This document shows, one piece after another, positions 11,816-24,105 of a stretch of 64,000 nt of DNA. The notes beneath the pieces are model-generated. The model ran no database searches. It was not told where the DNA came from and was given only the letters and a program-made list of their open reading frames with translations. This DNA is from Chimonanthus salicifolius (taxonomy: Eukaryota > Streptophyta > Magnoliopsida > Laurales > Calycanthaceae). Both the position numbers and the translations under genes were made by a program. Location of the stretch: NCBI GenBank assembly GCA_013350335.1, contig CM023539.1:18316223-18380222 (forward strand), in the 5' to 3' direction. Each line of letters starts with the position of its first letter. Positions within the stretch are counted from its first letter, which is position 1.

Positions 11816-12440
11816 CTAGGGATACCCTGTCCTGTCAGCGTGTACCACGTACCGCTTTCCCTTGGGTGACCAAAATATCAACCTACGAAGGTGGCAATCA
11901 ATATGAGCCTGATATGTAGTCAACCAGTCCATGCCAAATATGACATCATATTCCGCCATATCGATTACTAAATAATTGAACTCGAATCTGAATCCCGCGA
12001 GTTCCGTGTTCAATGCCGTACATATTAGTCCTAATGATGTGTCTCCGACGGGGGATACAATGGTGAGTGATGTGGACAGGTTTTGTACTAGTGTACCCGT
12101 GGCAGATATGAATGCAGCAGATATGAATGAATGTGATGCCCCAGAGTCAAATAAAGTAACAGCATAGGAACTACCAATTACAGCCATACCTTGCATCACT
12201 GAACGGTCCACTGCTACTGGAGATGGTATGGTGAAGAGTCGTCCAGCTCCCGCAGGTTTTGGTGCCCGTCCCGCCTGATTGTATGTCCTGCCTCCCCGTG
12301 ACTGAGTTGATCTAGCTGGAGGGCGGAAGGCACCCCTGGAGTTAGAGGGTCGGTTGATCTGTGGACAATCCCTCTTGAAGTGGCCCTGTTGGCCACACTG
12401 GTAACATGTGTTCCCACCCCGGGACCTGTGTGACTGATGT
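11816..12440 (-). pseudogene. Gag zinc knuckle and aspartic protease of element A
   Basis: The open segment holds the CCHC knuckle CYQCGQQGHFKRDC, a Ser/Arg-rich linker, then the pepsin-like protease active site [12 protein letters not shown] and the later IFGMDWL motif. A frame break near 12425 separates it from the front of gag, and another near 11815 separates it from RT. Protease active site and knuckle are both intact. Confidence 0.9.
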
Positions 12441-13349
12441 TGATGTAGAAGGCTGAGTGGGGCGAAAGCCCCCGGTAGACCCCGTGGAGGGTGAGGGCCT
12501 GCTAGGATTCGGGCGGGCGAATTTCTTGTTGGGTTGGAATGTTCCCCGTCCAAGTTGCCCTCGGCGGTTGTCGAACTGCGCTATCTCATTTAGTTCCCGT
12601 TCTGCGATGGTGGCCCTGCTAACCACCCCTGTCAGTGTGGGCTCTTTGAAAATGGTCACTCTAGTCTTGATGCTTGGCCGAAGGCCCCGTTCAAACTTGC
12701 GGGCCCTTCGGTGTTCAGTATCCACCATATAGAACCCATAGATAGACAGCTTAAGAAATTCTCTGTGATACTCCGCCACTGTCATGTTGCCTTGTACCAA
12801 TGAGATGAAGGCTTCAGTCTGGCTCTCTCTTTCTTCCTCTGGAAAAAATTGTTCTAGGAAGGTGGCTGAGAACCACTCCCACGTCATGGGGATCCTTTCT
12901 CTTTCCGGTACCAGCGTTTGTTGCTTTTCTACCACTTCCCACCAACTGCTAGCATCCTCGGTTAGTTGGGATGTGGCCAGTAAGATCTTATCAGCAAGAC
13001 TGGAAACATGGAGCAAATTCAAGATTTGATTGATCCTCTTTAACCAGTGCTCCGCTCCCACAGCCCCTTCCTTTCCCTTGAAGTAGGGAGGGCGCTGTTG
13101 TTGGAAGTCCTTGACCATCTTCCGTTTACCGAAGTCGCTGGCGGTCGCATTGCCGCTTGAGTGTTGTTGTAGAGCAGAAGCGATTGCCGCTTGAACTATG
13201 TCTTTCAACTCGGAAGGTATACCTTCTATGTTTATACTATTTGGTCCCTCGGCTGTATGAGGTGGTGGTTGTACTTCCTCGTCCTGACGAGGGGGTGTTA
13301 CCTCTTTCTCTACTCGGGGGTTGCGACGGGTTCTTCTCTTTGGCGGCAA
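12425..13349 (-). pseudogene. Gag N-terminal and capsid part of element A
   Basis: Starts at ATG 13347-13349 with a basic, proline-rich tail (MPPKRRTRRNPRVEK), then the retrotransposon gag capsid region including [30 protein letters not shown] and LEQFFPEEERE, and a Ser/Pro-rich linker. It stays open to about residue 308 before the frame break near 12425. The N-terminal 60 residues differ strongly from element B, whereas the capsid part is very similar. Confidence 0.9.
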
Positions 13350-13849
13350 TTCCTAAGTCATTGCACAATATTCATTGCCTTAGTTCCTTCATAAAATTGT
13401 CATGTTCATAGCTTGGAACAATTTTCCTAAGTATCAATTATTTCCTTCATTTTGGGGGAGAATTATCGATCAGGTATACTTCATTTTTGGGGGAAAATTC
13501 CTAAGTATCGAATATTGTTTCTTTCATTTGGGGAAGGTTGCCAAATAAGCATACTTGGTTTGGGGAAAACTTCCCAACTAGCTATGTTTGTCCATTTTGT
13601 GAAATCGGGGAAATTTTTTCCTACGTTTCATAAATCTATCAATGTTATATTTATTGTACTTCCCTTACTATCATTTTCTTATGTCGAATGTGGCGCTCAG
13701 ATTGAATGTTTCAGTTTGAGTCAATCGAAGTAGATTAATCCGGCCCCCGTACAGCGGACTCCGAAGAGTCTGTCAGTTGGGATTCTTAGCTGTCAGTGAG
13801 ACATGCAACCGTCTTAATCTTACTTCAAAGGATTCATTCCTTCGATTTC
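13350..13849 (-). other. 5' leader of element A
   Basis: About 500 bp between the primer site and the gag ATG, with no coding motif. On the minus strand it is AC-rich and contains several CCCCAAA / TCCCCC words. The primer-proximal 120 bp is closely similar to the leader of element B (63520-63655), including the run GCGGACTCCGAAGAGTC on the + strand. Confidence 0.7.
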
Positions 13850-13861
13850 GCTCTGATACCA
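13850..13861 (-). other. Primer binding site for initiator tRNA-Met, element A
   Basis: The minus strand reads TGGTATCAGAGC, complementary to the 3' end of plant initiator tRNA-Met, two bases inside the 5' LTR. Confidence 0.95.
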
Positions 13862-14561
13862 ACTGTAACGCCCGCCCCTTTTTCACCCGCTTTCCCAAAA
13901 TCAGAGTCTATTTTTTTTTTTTTTTTGAAATAGAAGAGTGAGAGAGAGCGCGGACGCTACGACGCGAGTTAAGTCCGAGCTTCTAAAGCCCGACCCTTAA
14001 CTGGCTAACCCCACACGTGCGCGGAGCTAAGTCCACGAGAACGGTTCACGCGTAGGAAGTAAACTCGCGGATTATAATTATTGCGGAACATGATAATAGA
14101 GTCTATCCTACCGGCTTTTAGATAGAAGGGAAGATACAACATTGAATTACCAAAATGCCCCTATGTTCATATTTATATCACAAAATGTAATCGTCCATAA
14201 GTAACGTCCAAACCATCGCAAGAAATGTAAACTTATACAACCCGACAAGCTAAGTTACTTTAAAATTACATCTCCAAAATGTAAACGTAAATAAACTAAG
14301 ACTGCGCTGCCCAAGCTCCTAAGCTTGGCTCCTGTCATGTCCACCGCTTCCGCCATCCCCTGCGTCATCAGCTAGGGTAGAAGTAGGGTGTTAGTCAACG
14401 CGCCCAGTAGGACTCCGAGTAGGGCTAGCACATGGATTAGTGATAATACACATACCGATAAAATAACATATAACAGAATAAGCATGTGATGAATGCTATG
14501 CCATGGGTGCCTATGTCATGTGTCCCACCCATCATCCGTATGATCATACAATATATTGTCC

Positions 14562-14731
14562 CCATGTTTGCTTCTCGGTCGCACCGACGGAGCATGGACT
14601 CCGGTTATAACCCTCAGGCTATCCCCATGTCTGATTCTCGGTCGCCCCGACGGAGCATGGACTCCGGCTATGGCCCCTCAACTATCCCCATGTTTGCTTC
14701 TCGGTCTCCCCGACGGAGCATGGACTGCTGT
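14562..14731. repeat. 62-bp tandem repeat, three units, in the right LTR of element A
   Basis: Units begin near TTGCTTCTCGGTCGCACCGACGG, GATTCTCGGTCGCCCCGACGG and TTGCTTCTCGGTCTCCCCGACGG. The third unit has ACTGCTG where the others have ACTCCGG. The left LTR has two units. Confidence 0.85.
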
Positions 14732-15321
14732 TTGTTTATTTTTTTTCCGCCCATGCCATGCATGAGATGTAGTGCATTATGCTATGTAGTATTTAGATAA
14801 ACCATAATTTTGATATACCACACATAGCCATATAATGCATATGTTAAAATATAATCCATATGATTCATAACTTAAAACTCATCATAAGATAAATCATAAT
14901 CATAAATCCATCATAAGACAAATCAAAATAATCTAAAATACTGTCACATATCCATTGCTTACAAAAAGGTAGGAATCCTACCGAATACCGTGTAGCATTC
15001 CGTTACGTTTTCCGTTCGATAGTCCAGTCGCTGATCGCGTACCGTTTACGACGTCCCGATACCTTATTACATTTACCGAATTAGTCCATACGTTATCCAT
15101 GATTAAATTCCTATCTGATCATAACCCTAGATCCATTCAATGATCCTTTACAAGTTTATTAAAAATCGGTCCTTAACTTAGCCCATTATCCATTTGGTTA
15201 AAACACATACATAAATCCGATTTTGGCCATTTCAAATATTACATTGAGCGAGCCTAAAACGCAGCATCTATACGTTTCAATTAATCATTCATAATGCATT
15301 CGATTCTATGTCTAATCCACA

Positions 15322-16502
15322 TAGGGTTCTGCCATGTACCACGGCCGAACCCATGGTTCTTCAAAGTGGCTATAAATTACGGTTTTGCCACTCCTCTTCC
15401 ATGTACATTTTGAATTCGTATTTGACCCATAAACTTGGGCCCATTTATAATTCCATAACATATCCAAAATCAGCCACCTATTGTTTGATTTTGAAAAATA
15501 ATTTAACCCCATATGTCCTTTCACATTTTGGCCCTAAAGGTGGCCCACAAAGGGATCATGGGTTCGGCCATACACCATGGCTGAACCCATGGTACCCTAT
15601 CTTCATTTTCTTGGGTCCATTTTACTCCCTTTAATCCAATCTCCAATGAAATTAAAACATCCATTTAAGTCCCCATTTTTCATCTCATTTTAAATCATCA
15701 CTTACATACTCATAAATCCATTTAAATTTGTCATCTCTTTCCATCATTTTCCATTCTTTTTACCTTCATTAAAAATCACTAACCTTCATTCATTTTGGCC
15801 CTCTAAAAACAAACTCCTAAGCATTGATACAGACATTAACCTTAGACTAAAATTTATCCAAAATTGGGTCATGGGTTCGGCCATACACCATGGCCGAACC
15901 CATGAAGTTTCTTTCTCCATTTTTCTTGGTTTCATTTACCCATTTTGACATACTTCCAATGAAGATTAAATCATCCATCTGAATCCTCATTTCCATCAAA
16001 AAAAAAATACTATATACTATACTTACCAATCTATTTCAAATTTCCATTCCTCTATATTATTTTCCATGCCTAGAAATCCCAAACCATTACCATAGGGTTC
16101 GGCCATACACCATGGCCAAACCCATGGTTCATGGCCCACCTTTCTTAGAGCTATTTAAGACCAAAGTTCTATGAACATTTGTCCATGATTTTCCTTTGTT
16201 AAAAATTCCATTTAAAATCAATAATATCATTCATTTGGTCCATTTAAAACTTATGTCATACACTTTGGAAATCCATTTGCAACTATTATTTACTCCATTA
16301 CTTTCTATCCTTTTTCATCCATTAAAATTAATATCTATCACCAACTTTAAGATCTTCATAAAAACCATTAATCATTTTGTTTGTACTTAAAAACCCTAAA
16401 CCATTTTTCCTACTTACAAAACCCTAATTAATTGCATACATCTTCTAATCACCCACCATTGACCATGGGGTTCGGCCATGCTACATGGCCGAACCCTATG
16501 GC
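15322..16502. repeat. Series of GGTTCGGCCAT/ATGGCCGAACC near-palindromes (5 copies) in the right LTR of element A
   Basis: Same five copies as in the left LTR, at about 15322-15356, 15558-15593, 15870-15904, 16094-16127 and 16466-16501. Confidence 0.9.
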
Positions 16503-17989
16503 CCATTAATCCATTAAAATCCCATTTTCCTATGCTTAATAAAGACTTAAAAATTCCATTTTTTTCCATTTCATCTTTTTCTTAATCCATTCCTCCATTT
16601 TTATCCATTTCTTATCCTACCTTTTGATGGATCTTAGATCCATGGCCCACAACGTTTTTGGCCACATTTGGTCTAAGGAATGGATTCCATATCCTAAAAA
16701 ATAAAATCTTGTTTTAAGAAATCTTACCACCCGACGACTCCTCCGGTCCTTCTTTGCTTTTGGGCTTTCCTTAGCCTTCTCTTCTCTTCCTCTCCTTGAT
16801 GGACGGTCAAGATGAGCTTGATCAATGGTGAGATATGCTTGGATCGGCTATGTAGATGGGGTTAGATTGAGAGAGGGAGAGGGGAAGGTGATGGAAAACA
16901 AGATCTTAGCCTTTGATCTTGAGGGGATGGACCAAGGCTTGCTCTCTCCTTCTCTTTTTTTTCTCTCTTCTTCTTCTAAGTTTTCTTCTCTTTTCCTTTG
17001 CAAGGTAGGGGACGGTTTTTGTGTGTGAGGAGGGCTAGAGTGAAATGGGTTAGTTTGAAATGAGATGGAGGTGGTTGGAGTGGCCTTCACTCAACATTAA
17101 CTTCCCCACCCACCAAGCATGGGCTAGCTTGACTTTGGTGGTGGTGGTTGAGACCCAACCACCAAGTATGGCTCCCATGTCCTCTTTGACTTGTTTATAT
17201 TGACCCTAATTAATCAACCTAATTAATTAAGTTAAGTCCTCAGTTAGGTTAATTAATTTCCATCCAATTTAATTCCATTAAATTATCTATCTAATAAATC
17301 CACCCATGGTTGACCAAGTCAACCATGGTGGACGGCCCCCACCTATACCTACCCCACCCGCCACCTCACTTGATGAGGTGGAGGTGGGCCCCACTTGGCC
17401 ATGTTATTTTAATTCCATTGATTTTAACTTGGATAATTTTACAATAATTTTAATCAATTTAATTTACCTTAATCCACCTTAGTCTTCTTAAATTTAACCA
17501 TGGTTGACCAAGTCAACCATGATGGTTGGTCCCACTTTTTTCCTTGGTCCACACGTCACCTCAATTGGTGAGGTGGAGGTGGGCCCCATTTGGTCATACC
17601 ATTTCATTTCATTACTAACTTAGGGGTTTTAATTCCAAATCACCCTTTTTAAATTAATTGGCCCACCATTGGGCCCACGGCCCAACCAATTATTTTCTAC
17701 CCCTTTACCTTAGGGTTTGGACCAATTTTTGATCCATTGGTCCCGCATGGTGATCGGGCCCACTTTGACTCAAATTGACTATCTTTGACCCAATTACTTC
17801 TCATTGACCCATTGAATGGATTTCATCCAATTTGTGGCCCAATTGGGCCATTGTGGACCCTTGTCCCAAAGTTGATCCATTTGGCATTTTCATCACATCA
17901 AATTCCAAATTAAAATAATTAAATGTCCGATATATACTGCTTCGAAAATTCGGGCTATTACAGCTTGAGGATCTCCTTCAAGAAAAACC

Positions 17990-18538
17990 ATGACTAAGAA
18001 GACGGTAGCTCTGACACATCCTAAGCACTCTATAGAGTGAGGTGAATCTAGTAGTACCAAAAGATGGACTATAATAACCAAAAGGACAACCTTTCGGTCT
18101 TGCCTGGGTCAAGCTTTGAAAATCCTGTGTATATTCATTCAGGAACAACAAGAAACCCAACCTGAGGTAGGAGAAGAACCCATAGTTGACAAAGGTTGTC
18201 ATCTTTGAAGAACGATGAGAGGAAAGGAGAGAAGAATTAGATGAGGAGCATGGTCGTAGAACCAGAAACAAAGATCTTGTTGACAATGAAGAGGAAAGCA
18301 ACGACTCTGATGAAATTTGGAGTGATTCTGTTGAAGAAAAAGAGTATGAGCACCCTTCTCTAGATAATCTGGGCAGAAATGTATTCCAACTAGAAAGGAG
18401 ACTGGACTATCTTAAAAATAGTTTAGAAAGTATCCAGTTGACTATCCGGGATCTAGCTGCTGCTACCTCCTTTTCTGACCGAGTTCCAGATTCTCCATCC
18501 CCTCCTCCTTCTGCACCCCCTCAAGATGGCTCTGCTTA
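17990..18538 (+). pseudogene. Envelope-like (third ORF) remnant of the Sirevirus-like element
   Basis: Starts at an ATG near 17990 with MTKKTVALTHPKHSIE and then a stop near 18038. Further on in a shifted frame it is rich in Glu/Asp (VDNEEESNDSDEIWSD) and has a coiled-coil-like stretch, LERRLDYLKNSLES. It ends with a Pro/Ser tail, PSPPPSAPPQDGSA, before a TAG near 18536. An acidic region, a coiled coil and a position just upstream of the 3' LTR are usual for the envelope-like frame of Sireviruses. The membrane function of that protein is unproven even in intact elements. Stops and a frame change make this a pseudogene. Assignment is inference from position and composition. Confidence 0.5.
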
Positions 18539-19220
18539 GGATAGTTCTTTGTTGTTTAGAAAAACTATACTTTTGGTATTTTGATTAAGCATCCATAATG
18601 CCTCCCTAACAAACACCATATGTACTCAATGCACATTTTGTTATCAATGCAATGATATGGTTTGGTTTAATGTGATGTGTGTATTGTTGTGTATAAATGC
18701 CATATATCTCTTGTGTGTGATGTACTAACATGCAGGTTTGAATTAGTTGGTTTTGTATTGACATGTTAGGGAGATAACGGTTCGAACTGTGATGCTATAC
18801 ATATCCTTGGAGTATGGGGGAGCACAAAATATATGCTGATTAGCTATTGTCACTGACTCCATCTCCTCCTTCTCCTGCACCCCCTCAAGATGGCTCTGCT
18901 TAGGATAGTTATCTCTTGTTTAGAAAAACTATACTTTTGGTATTTTGATTAAGCATCCATAATGCCTCCCTAACAAACATCATATGTACTCAATGCACAT
19001 TTTGTTATCAATGCAATGATATGGTTTGATTTAATGTGATGTGTGTATTGTTGTGTATAAATGTCATATATCTCTTTTGTATGATGTACTAACATGCATG
19101 TTTGAATGAGTTGCTTTGTATTGGCATATTAGGGAGATAAGGGTTCGAGCTGTAATACTATACATATCCTTGGAGTATAGGGGAGCACAAAATATTTGCT
19201 AATTAGCTGCTATCACTGAT
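18493..19220. repeat. 364-bp tandem duplication upstream of the Sirevirus-like 3' LTR
   Basis: Unit one runs 18493-18856 and unit two 18857-19220. Both start CTCCATC(C/T)CCTCC and include the Pro/Ser coding tail, TAGGATAGTT, CATCCATAATGCCTCCC and GGGGGAGCACAAAATAT. The duplication includes the stop region, so the C-terminal coding tail is also present twice. Confidence 0.9.
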
Positions 19221-19902
19221 CATGACAGCTTGTGGAGAAAGGAAAATGCAAACTTCAAAGCTTGAAGAAAGATCAACTTAGGGGCAGCTAAGTTTGTGGG
19301 GGAATAGAGAAGAAAAAGCTAAGAAAAATAGCTTGGTGTACGGGGGAGAAAACTCGAATAAGCTAGGGACATTAGCTTAACCCTTGAAGCAATATGCTGG
19401 AATCAACTCGTGCAAAGGCATACAAACCTTGTTGCACAAAAGGAGTGCACTAATCCATGGGGTGAACCATGTGTGAGTTCGATGGTGCTTGATTTCAAGA
19501 AGCATGAGGGAGTGCTTGATCTTGATGCTTGCCTACTAACCCTTTGTCAATTGCAAGATGAAATGGGGGAGAAAATAGTAGAAGCCTTAAGATCCAACTC
19601 AAGGAGATCCAATTAGCAATCCATTGAAGATTGGGGGGAGAAAATCTTATTTAGTCCATGGATATTTATGGTTTGGAATAACCCATCTAATGATTGTCTA
19701 GTGTTGCTTGCTTTTTGTGATTAAACAGGAAAATAAAAATGAAGCAAGCTGAGCAAGAATATGAAGATCATAGTCTTGTTAATCCATTTGAATATACATC
19801 TAATTGATGTAATGTTTTGTATTCAAATGTGTTGTAATAAAGGGTAGGTTTGTAATTGGGTTAGCTTTTAGGTTTTGTCATGTAATTGACAAAGGGGAAG
19901 AT
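19221..19902 (+). other. 3' untranslated region with repeated polypurine tracts
   Basis: Contains GGGGGAATAGAGAAGAAAAA (about 19300), GGGGGAGAAAACTCG (about 19341), GGGGGAGAAAATAG (about 19565) and GGGGGGAGAAAATC (about 19633), and finally AAAGGGGAAGAT at 19891-19902 abutting the LTR. Multiple polypurine tracts upstream of the 3' LTR are a known Sirevirus hallmark. No gene was supported here. Confidence 0.7.
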
Positions 19903-22900
19903 TGTTAGTGCCCCGGCTGGACCGAGTCCCTCTCTGTCAATTACATGACTCGGGTAGAAGCACTTGCCAAGAAGCTTGAAGACTCAAGATGATTAAGGAA
20001 GAAGATCATGCTCCACCAAGCTTAGAGCTCATCATCATGGCAATCACAAGAACATGTATATGATCATAGATGACCCTAGGTGGAACCCACACATGAGAGA
20101 GGACAACTAGGATTAGTTACATATGTTGCTAATAAACATAAAATGCCTAAAGAGGAAGTTGAACATTGAATTGGAAGTGAACTTGGGAACATGAATTACG
20201 TTCACTGTCAGCATGACCAATCTATCTCACCGACCCCTCGGTGTAGTCAGGATTGACCCATCATGGTCAAAGACTGGTTGGCCAGATTGACATTGGTTCT
20301 GGAACTTCGAACTGTCATACTGGAAATGCCTCTGACCGAGAGTCTCCTATACATCGATCCCTCGGTGATGAACACGACCCCTCATGGTCAACGACTCGTC
20401 GGTATAAATCTTATAAGTTCTGGACTGGGATATTATAATAGCTCTCGATAAAATAAACACCTCAGTATATCACGACCGATCGAGAGTAACAGGACCGACC
20501 CCTCAACAAAGGGCGACAGGTTGTTCTGGTTAATAGGTTTCATAAGTGGAAACTATTGTCAAGCATGCTTTGTCTCAGAACGAGCCTCTCGTATGGAGCG
20601 ACCATTGGTGCCATAACTGTTGACCCAACGGCGACACCGACATGTTGACCGGGAAGTAATTATGCCTTTCGGGGTGCATTTAATTCGTAACGGCCGGGTG
20701 ATTGAATGGTAATAAATATGAACACCTACCCATCGATGCCACCGACCTGTCAGTCCTGGACAGTCAATATGATCGTTAAAAACTCATCTATAAATATGAG
20801 TGTTGGGTGATGTTGTGCTTTAAATTTAACTCGCAAGCGCACGAACCAGTTAATAATGTAGTGAATGAGTGTGAGGTCGAACCCAAGGAAAATCAACAAA
20901 ATATATGTATGGAAACAAACTTGGTACCATTTAAATAATGTGATCTAAGAAAACAACATTTAGCGATTTAACCAAAGCATTTTAGATTTTCTAAAACATG
21001 GAGTTATAATCTTAATTTAGCGAAATTCTAGATTTAGATAACCAATATTTAACAAATTAGCTAACTTTGGAAGTAAACAAAATATAAGATCTATTTTTAT
21101 CATACAAACCATTGATTTATAAATTTGATTAAAATGGTGGAGTGAATTTAAATAACCTCAATGTAATTTAAAATGTAAAGTTAAGAAACAAATAAAATAT
21201 TTCTAACCTAGTTCCATCATTTCAAGGATTTTTTTGAATAAATAAAAGAATAAAATAAAAACAATAATAATGAATTATTTACATAGTTTGCAATGGAATT
21301 GAGACAAGTATCTAAGGCGGCATGTTATCCCATTTAAAAATAAAATCATGGCCTAGACTATAAAATCCTCTAAAATTATTAAATATAAATTCAAGTTTGG
21401 CATTTATTAAAATTCTGATTAGAAAAATTACGATGTCCATTAAATTAGAATTTTTCAATTCAAGCCTTAGGCTTGAGCGGGATTTACACTTACATTTTCC
21501 AAACTAAAATAAACTACTCTTAAAAAGAACCTTAGACTGGAAAAGTCGAGTCCCACCGATCCTAACATTGGTTCTACTTTTCTTTGAAAATTTATTAAAA
21601 TAACTTCTTTCATAACATTAATAAGACAAATTAAAATAAAATTAAAACTATCATCATAGCATATCAAATAATTGGAAGACCATACATCTAATAAAGCTAC
21701 CATGAATTTCATTTAAAAATTAGAATATAAGAAAATATAATTCTTTGGAACTCATTACATAAAAATAAATAAATGACTTACAAGAAATCAAATATTTTTC
21801 TCAGTCCTTTAGCCGTCCAAATTCAACCCCTTCAATGCCTTGCTCGGCTCAAATTTCTTTATTGAAGAAGTGCTCAATTTATAAGACAAGAGGTGAGAAA
21901 ATAAAGCAACCAATGATCCCAACCGATTCTCTCCTTGACAATTTCATTCTATTCTGTGTGTTGGGTCGATTGATTTTCAGCCAGCCAATGCCGTGTGGGC
22001 CCTCCTCCTTAGCTCTATTTATCTCTGTTAGAATCAGCTAACATAGCCAACTCATTCTTTCTCTTTTCAAGCTGGTAGATCTTTTTTTTTCTTCCTTTCT
22101 ATTTTTTCTTCCTTCTTTTCTTCTGGCCCAAATCAGCCAGCGCCTTCTTCCTTATCTCTCAACCTGCCATGTCCTGCTATGTTGCCGAGTCTCATGTAGC
22201 CTCTTCTAAAATTCAACAGATATGTTTGGTATGGTGGGGGATTACCTTATTTTCTCAGTCCTTTCCATACTTTGTATTTGCTTGGGAAGCAGGAACCGAT
22301 TCTTTCTCTTCAATCAGCCTGGTCCTCCTCTGATCTTATCTTGATTTTTTTTGCTCAATGGACCGAAATCAGCGAAGGATTTCTCTGCTGAGTCACATAG
22401 ATTTCGCCGAATCTATCTTTTTCTTCTTTATTATCTTCGCTTGGAGTAGTGGGAGATAAACAAGGATCGGCCAACTTTTCTATTGATTCTATTTTTATTC
22501 TACCCTCCATTCAAATCTTTCTACATCGTTGGACCATGTGATTTTACTCTAATCTACATGAATAGTAGCTATCTTGTTTCATTCGTTGGATGGGTTCCCA
22601 TTTGTTCAATGCTTACTCATTCAACAACTCTATTCTTCTCCACTCACCGCCTACCACCTCTGCACTATACTTCTTTGCTCATTTTCTGTCCAGTTGTTGT
22701 TAACTCTGCTGTTAACATTAATTGCTACCTGAAGATGTTGCCTCTCTCAATGAAAATCAGCCAGGCATTTCTTTTCTTCTTAATCAGTTTCACAATAATT
22801 GTTGCCTCCTTGCTGTAACTTCTTTTTTTTTTTTCTTAGAAATCTGAGTGCTCCCATTGCTAATACCTTGCTATAGTTGCTAAAGTTAAACTTTGTACAC

Positions 22901-24105
22901 AACCTCCTATCTCCGGCTGATTACGTGCTGTTGTATTCTCTCTTCGACACTGTAACACTCCGTCATTTTCACTCTAATAATCAGAGTTTACTTTTTTTTT
23001 TAAATAATAATAAACAAGTGATCACGACGCGAGTTAAGTTCGGACTTCTAACGTCTGACCCTTAACTGGCCAAACCCATGTGCGTATGAACTAAATCCAT
23101 AAGAACTGATCCACACATGGTACAATGAACTTGCGGAATTTACTTAGTCTAACTGATGGTTATAATAGATCCTAAGACTACTCCATTTTCCATTTCTAGA
23201 TAACAAATCATATAAACATTATCTCCAAAATTACTAGCATAGCCTTAAACTAAACAATCATACCAAACCATCCAAACCATAATTAACTACATTATTACAT
23301 GCCAATAACATCTATCTATCAAATTACATTGTCCAAATAACTTAAATAAAAAGTCCATAATTCAAAGTCCATTCAAAGCCCAAGAGCCTATGCTTGGTTT
23401 CCATCACGATCCTCGTTCTTCCCCTTTCCTGCGTCATCCACTAAGGATAGAGATAGGGCGTTAGATCAACGCGCCCAGTAGTGTTTCCGATTAAGGATAC
23501 CACAAGGTTAGTAAAACAACATGCAAATAATATAATAATACATGTTCATCAAACCTCATAGATAGCAATGATATGTATGTTATGCTCATATAATGAGTCC
23601 CACCCATCACAATTATACATAGCCTCCTCTTGACGGGATTCTCATCGTCAAGGTATCCCACAGTGGTCTTTCAGATGCCCGGACGGAGTGTGGCCTCCGG
23701 ATTCCTCTTGATGGGATTCTCATCATCAAGGTACCCCACAATGGTCTTTCGGACGCCCCGACGGAGTGTGGCTCCGATTTCCATAATCACCACCCCATGC
23801 CATGCATGAGATGTCCATGATGTCATGCCATTTGTAAATACATGTTACCATACAAAACTACTTTGAAACATGATAACTTAGCACATCACTCATCAAAATT
23901 AAGATAAAACATCACATATATGTGTGGTTACAAAAAGGTAGGAAACCAACACAATGTTCACTTAGGTTGACCATTCTTTTAAACCGTCACCCGTTCACAA
24001 CTTGTACACCGTTCAAGCAAGTCCCGTGGCCCTATTTATATAACAGCAAATCAAACATTTAACCATATGATTCCAACTTTGTCTAAGTCCCAAAAAACCA
24101 CTTTG

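Larger units (their letters stand above)
1340..17962 (-). mobile_element. Full-length but decayed Ty3/gypsy chromovirus, Tekay/Del-like (element A)
   Basis: Two LTRs beginning TGTAACGCCCGCCCC and ending CTATTACA (as read on the + strand) flank a minus-strand gag-pol pseudogene. An initiator tRNA-Met primer site lies beside the right (5') LTR, a purine-rich tract lies beside the left (3') LTR, and perfect GCTTG duplications flank the whole. The single gag-pol layout, very long LTRs and C-terminal chromodomain fit the Tekay/Del clade. It landed inside the Sirevirus-like element, between its gag remnant and envelope-like frame. Several frameshifts and stops make it non-autonomous. Confidence 0.95.
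13864..17962 (-). repeat. 5' LTR of element A (4099 bp)
   Basis: Uninterrupted copy, TGTAACGCCC to CTATTACA. It gives the empty-site sequence for the nested solo LTR at 1645. A 62-bp unit is present three times at about 14562-14731. Every short frame within it (for example near 15308-15634 or 16825-17028) is duplicated exactly in the left LTR and is treated as non-coding LTR sequence. Confidence 0.95.

Noticed and set aside
12457..12732. Plus-strand frames opposite gag-pol, such as 12457-12732, 9656-10003 and 59325-59738
   Set aside because: Antisense shadows of the constrained gag-pol coding sequence.
8877..13349. Gag-pol of element A as a gene with introns
   Set aside because: Breaks coincide with single stops and small indels compared with the intact frame of element B; no intron-sized extra sequence is present.
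22483..22818. Plus-strand frame of 111 codons that looks membrane-like
   Set aside because: It lies in a pyrimidine-rich stretch of the Tat-like solo LTR; such DNA gives Phe/Leu/Ser-rich frames by composition.
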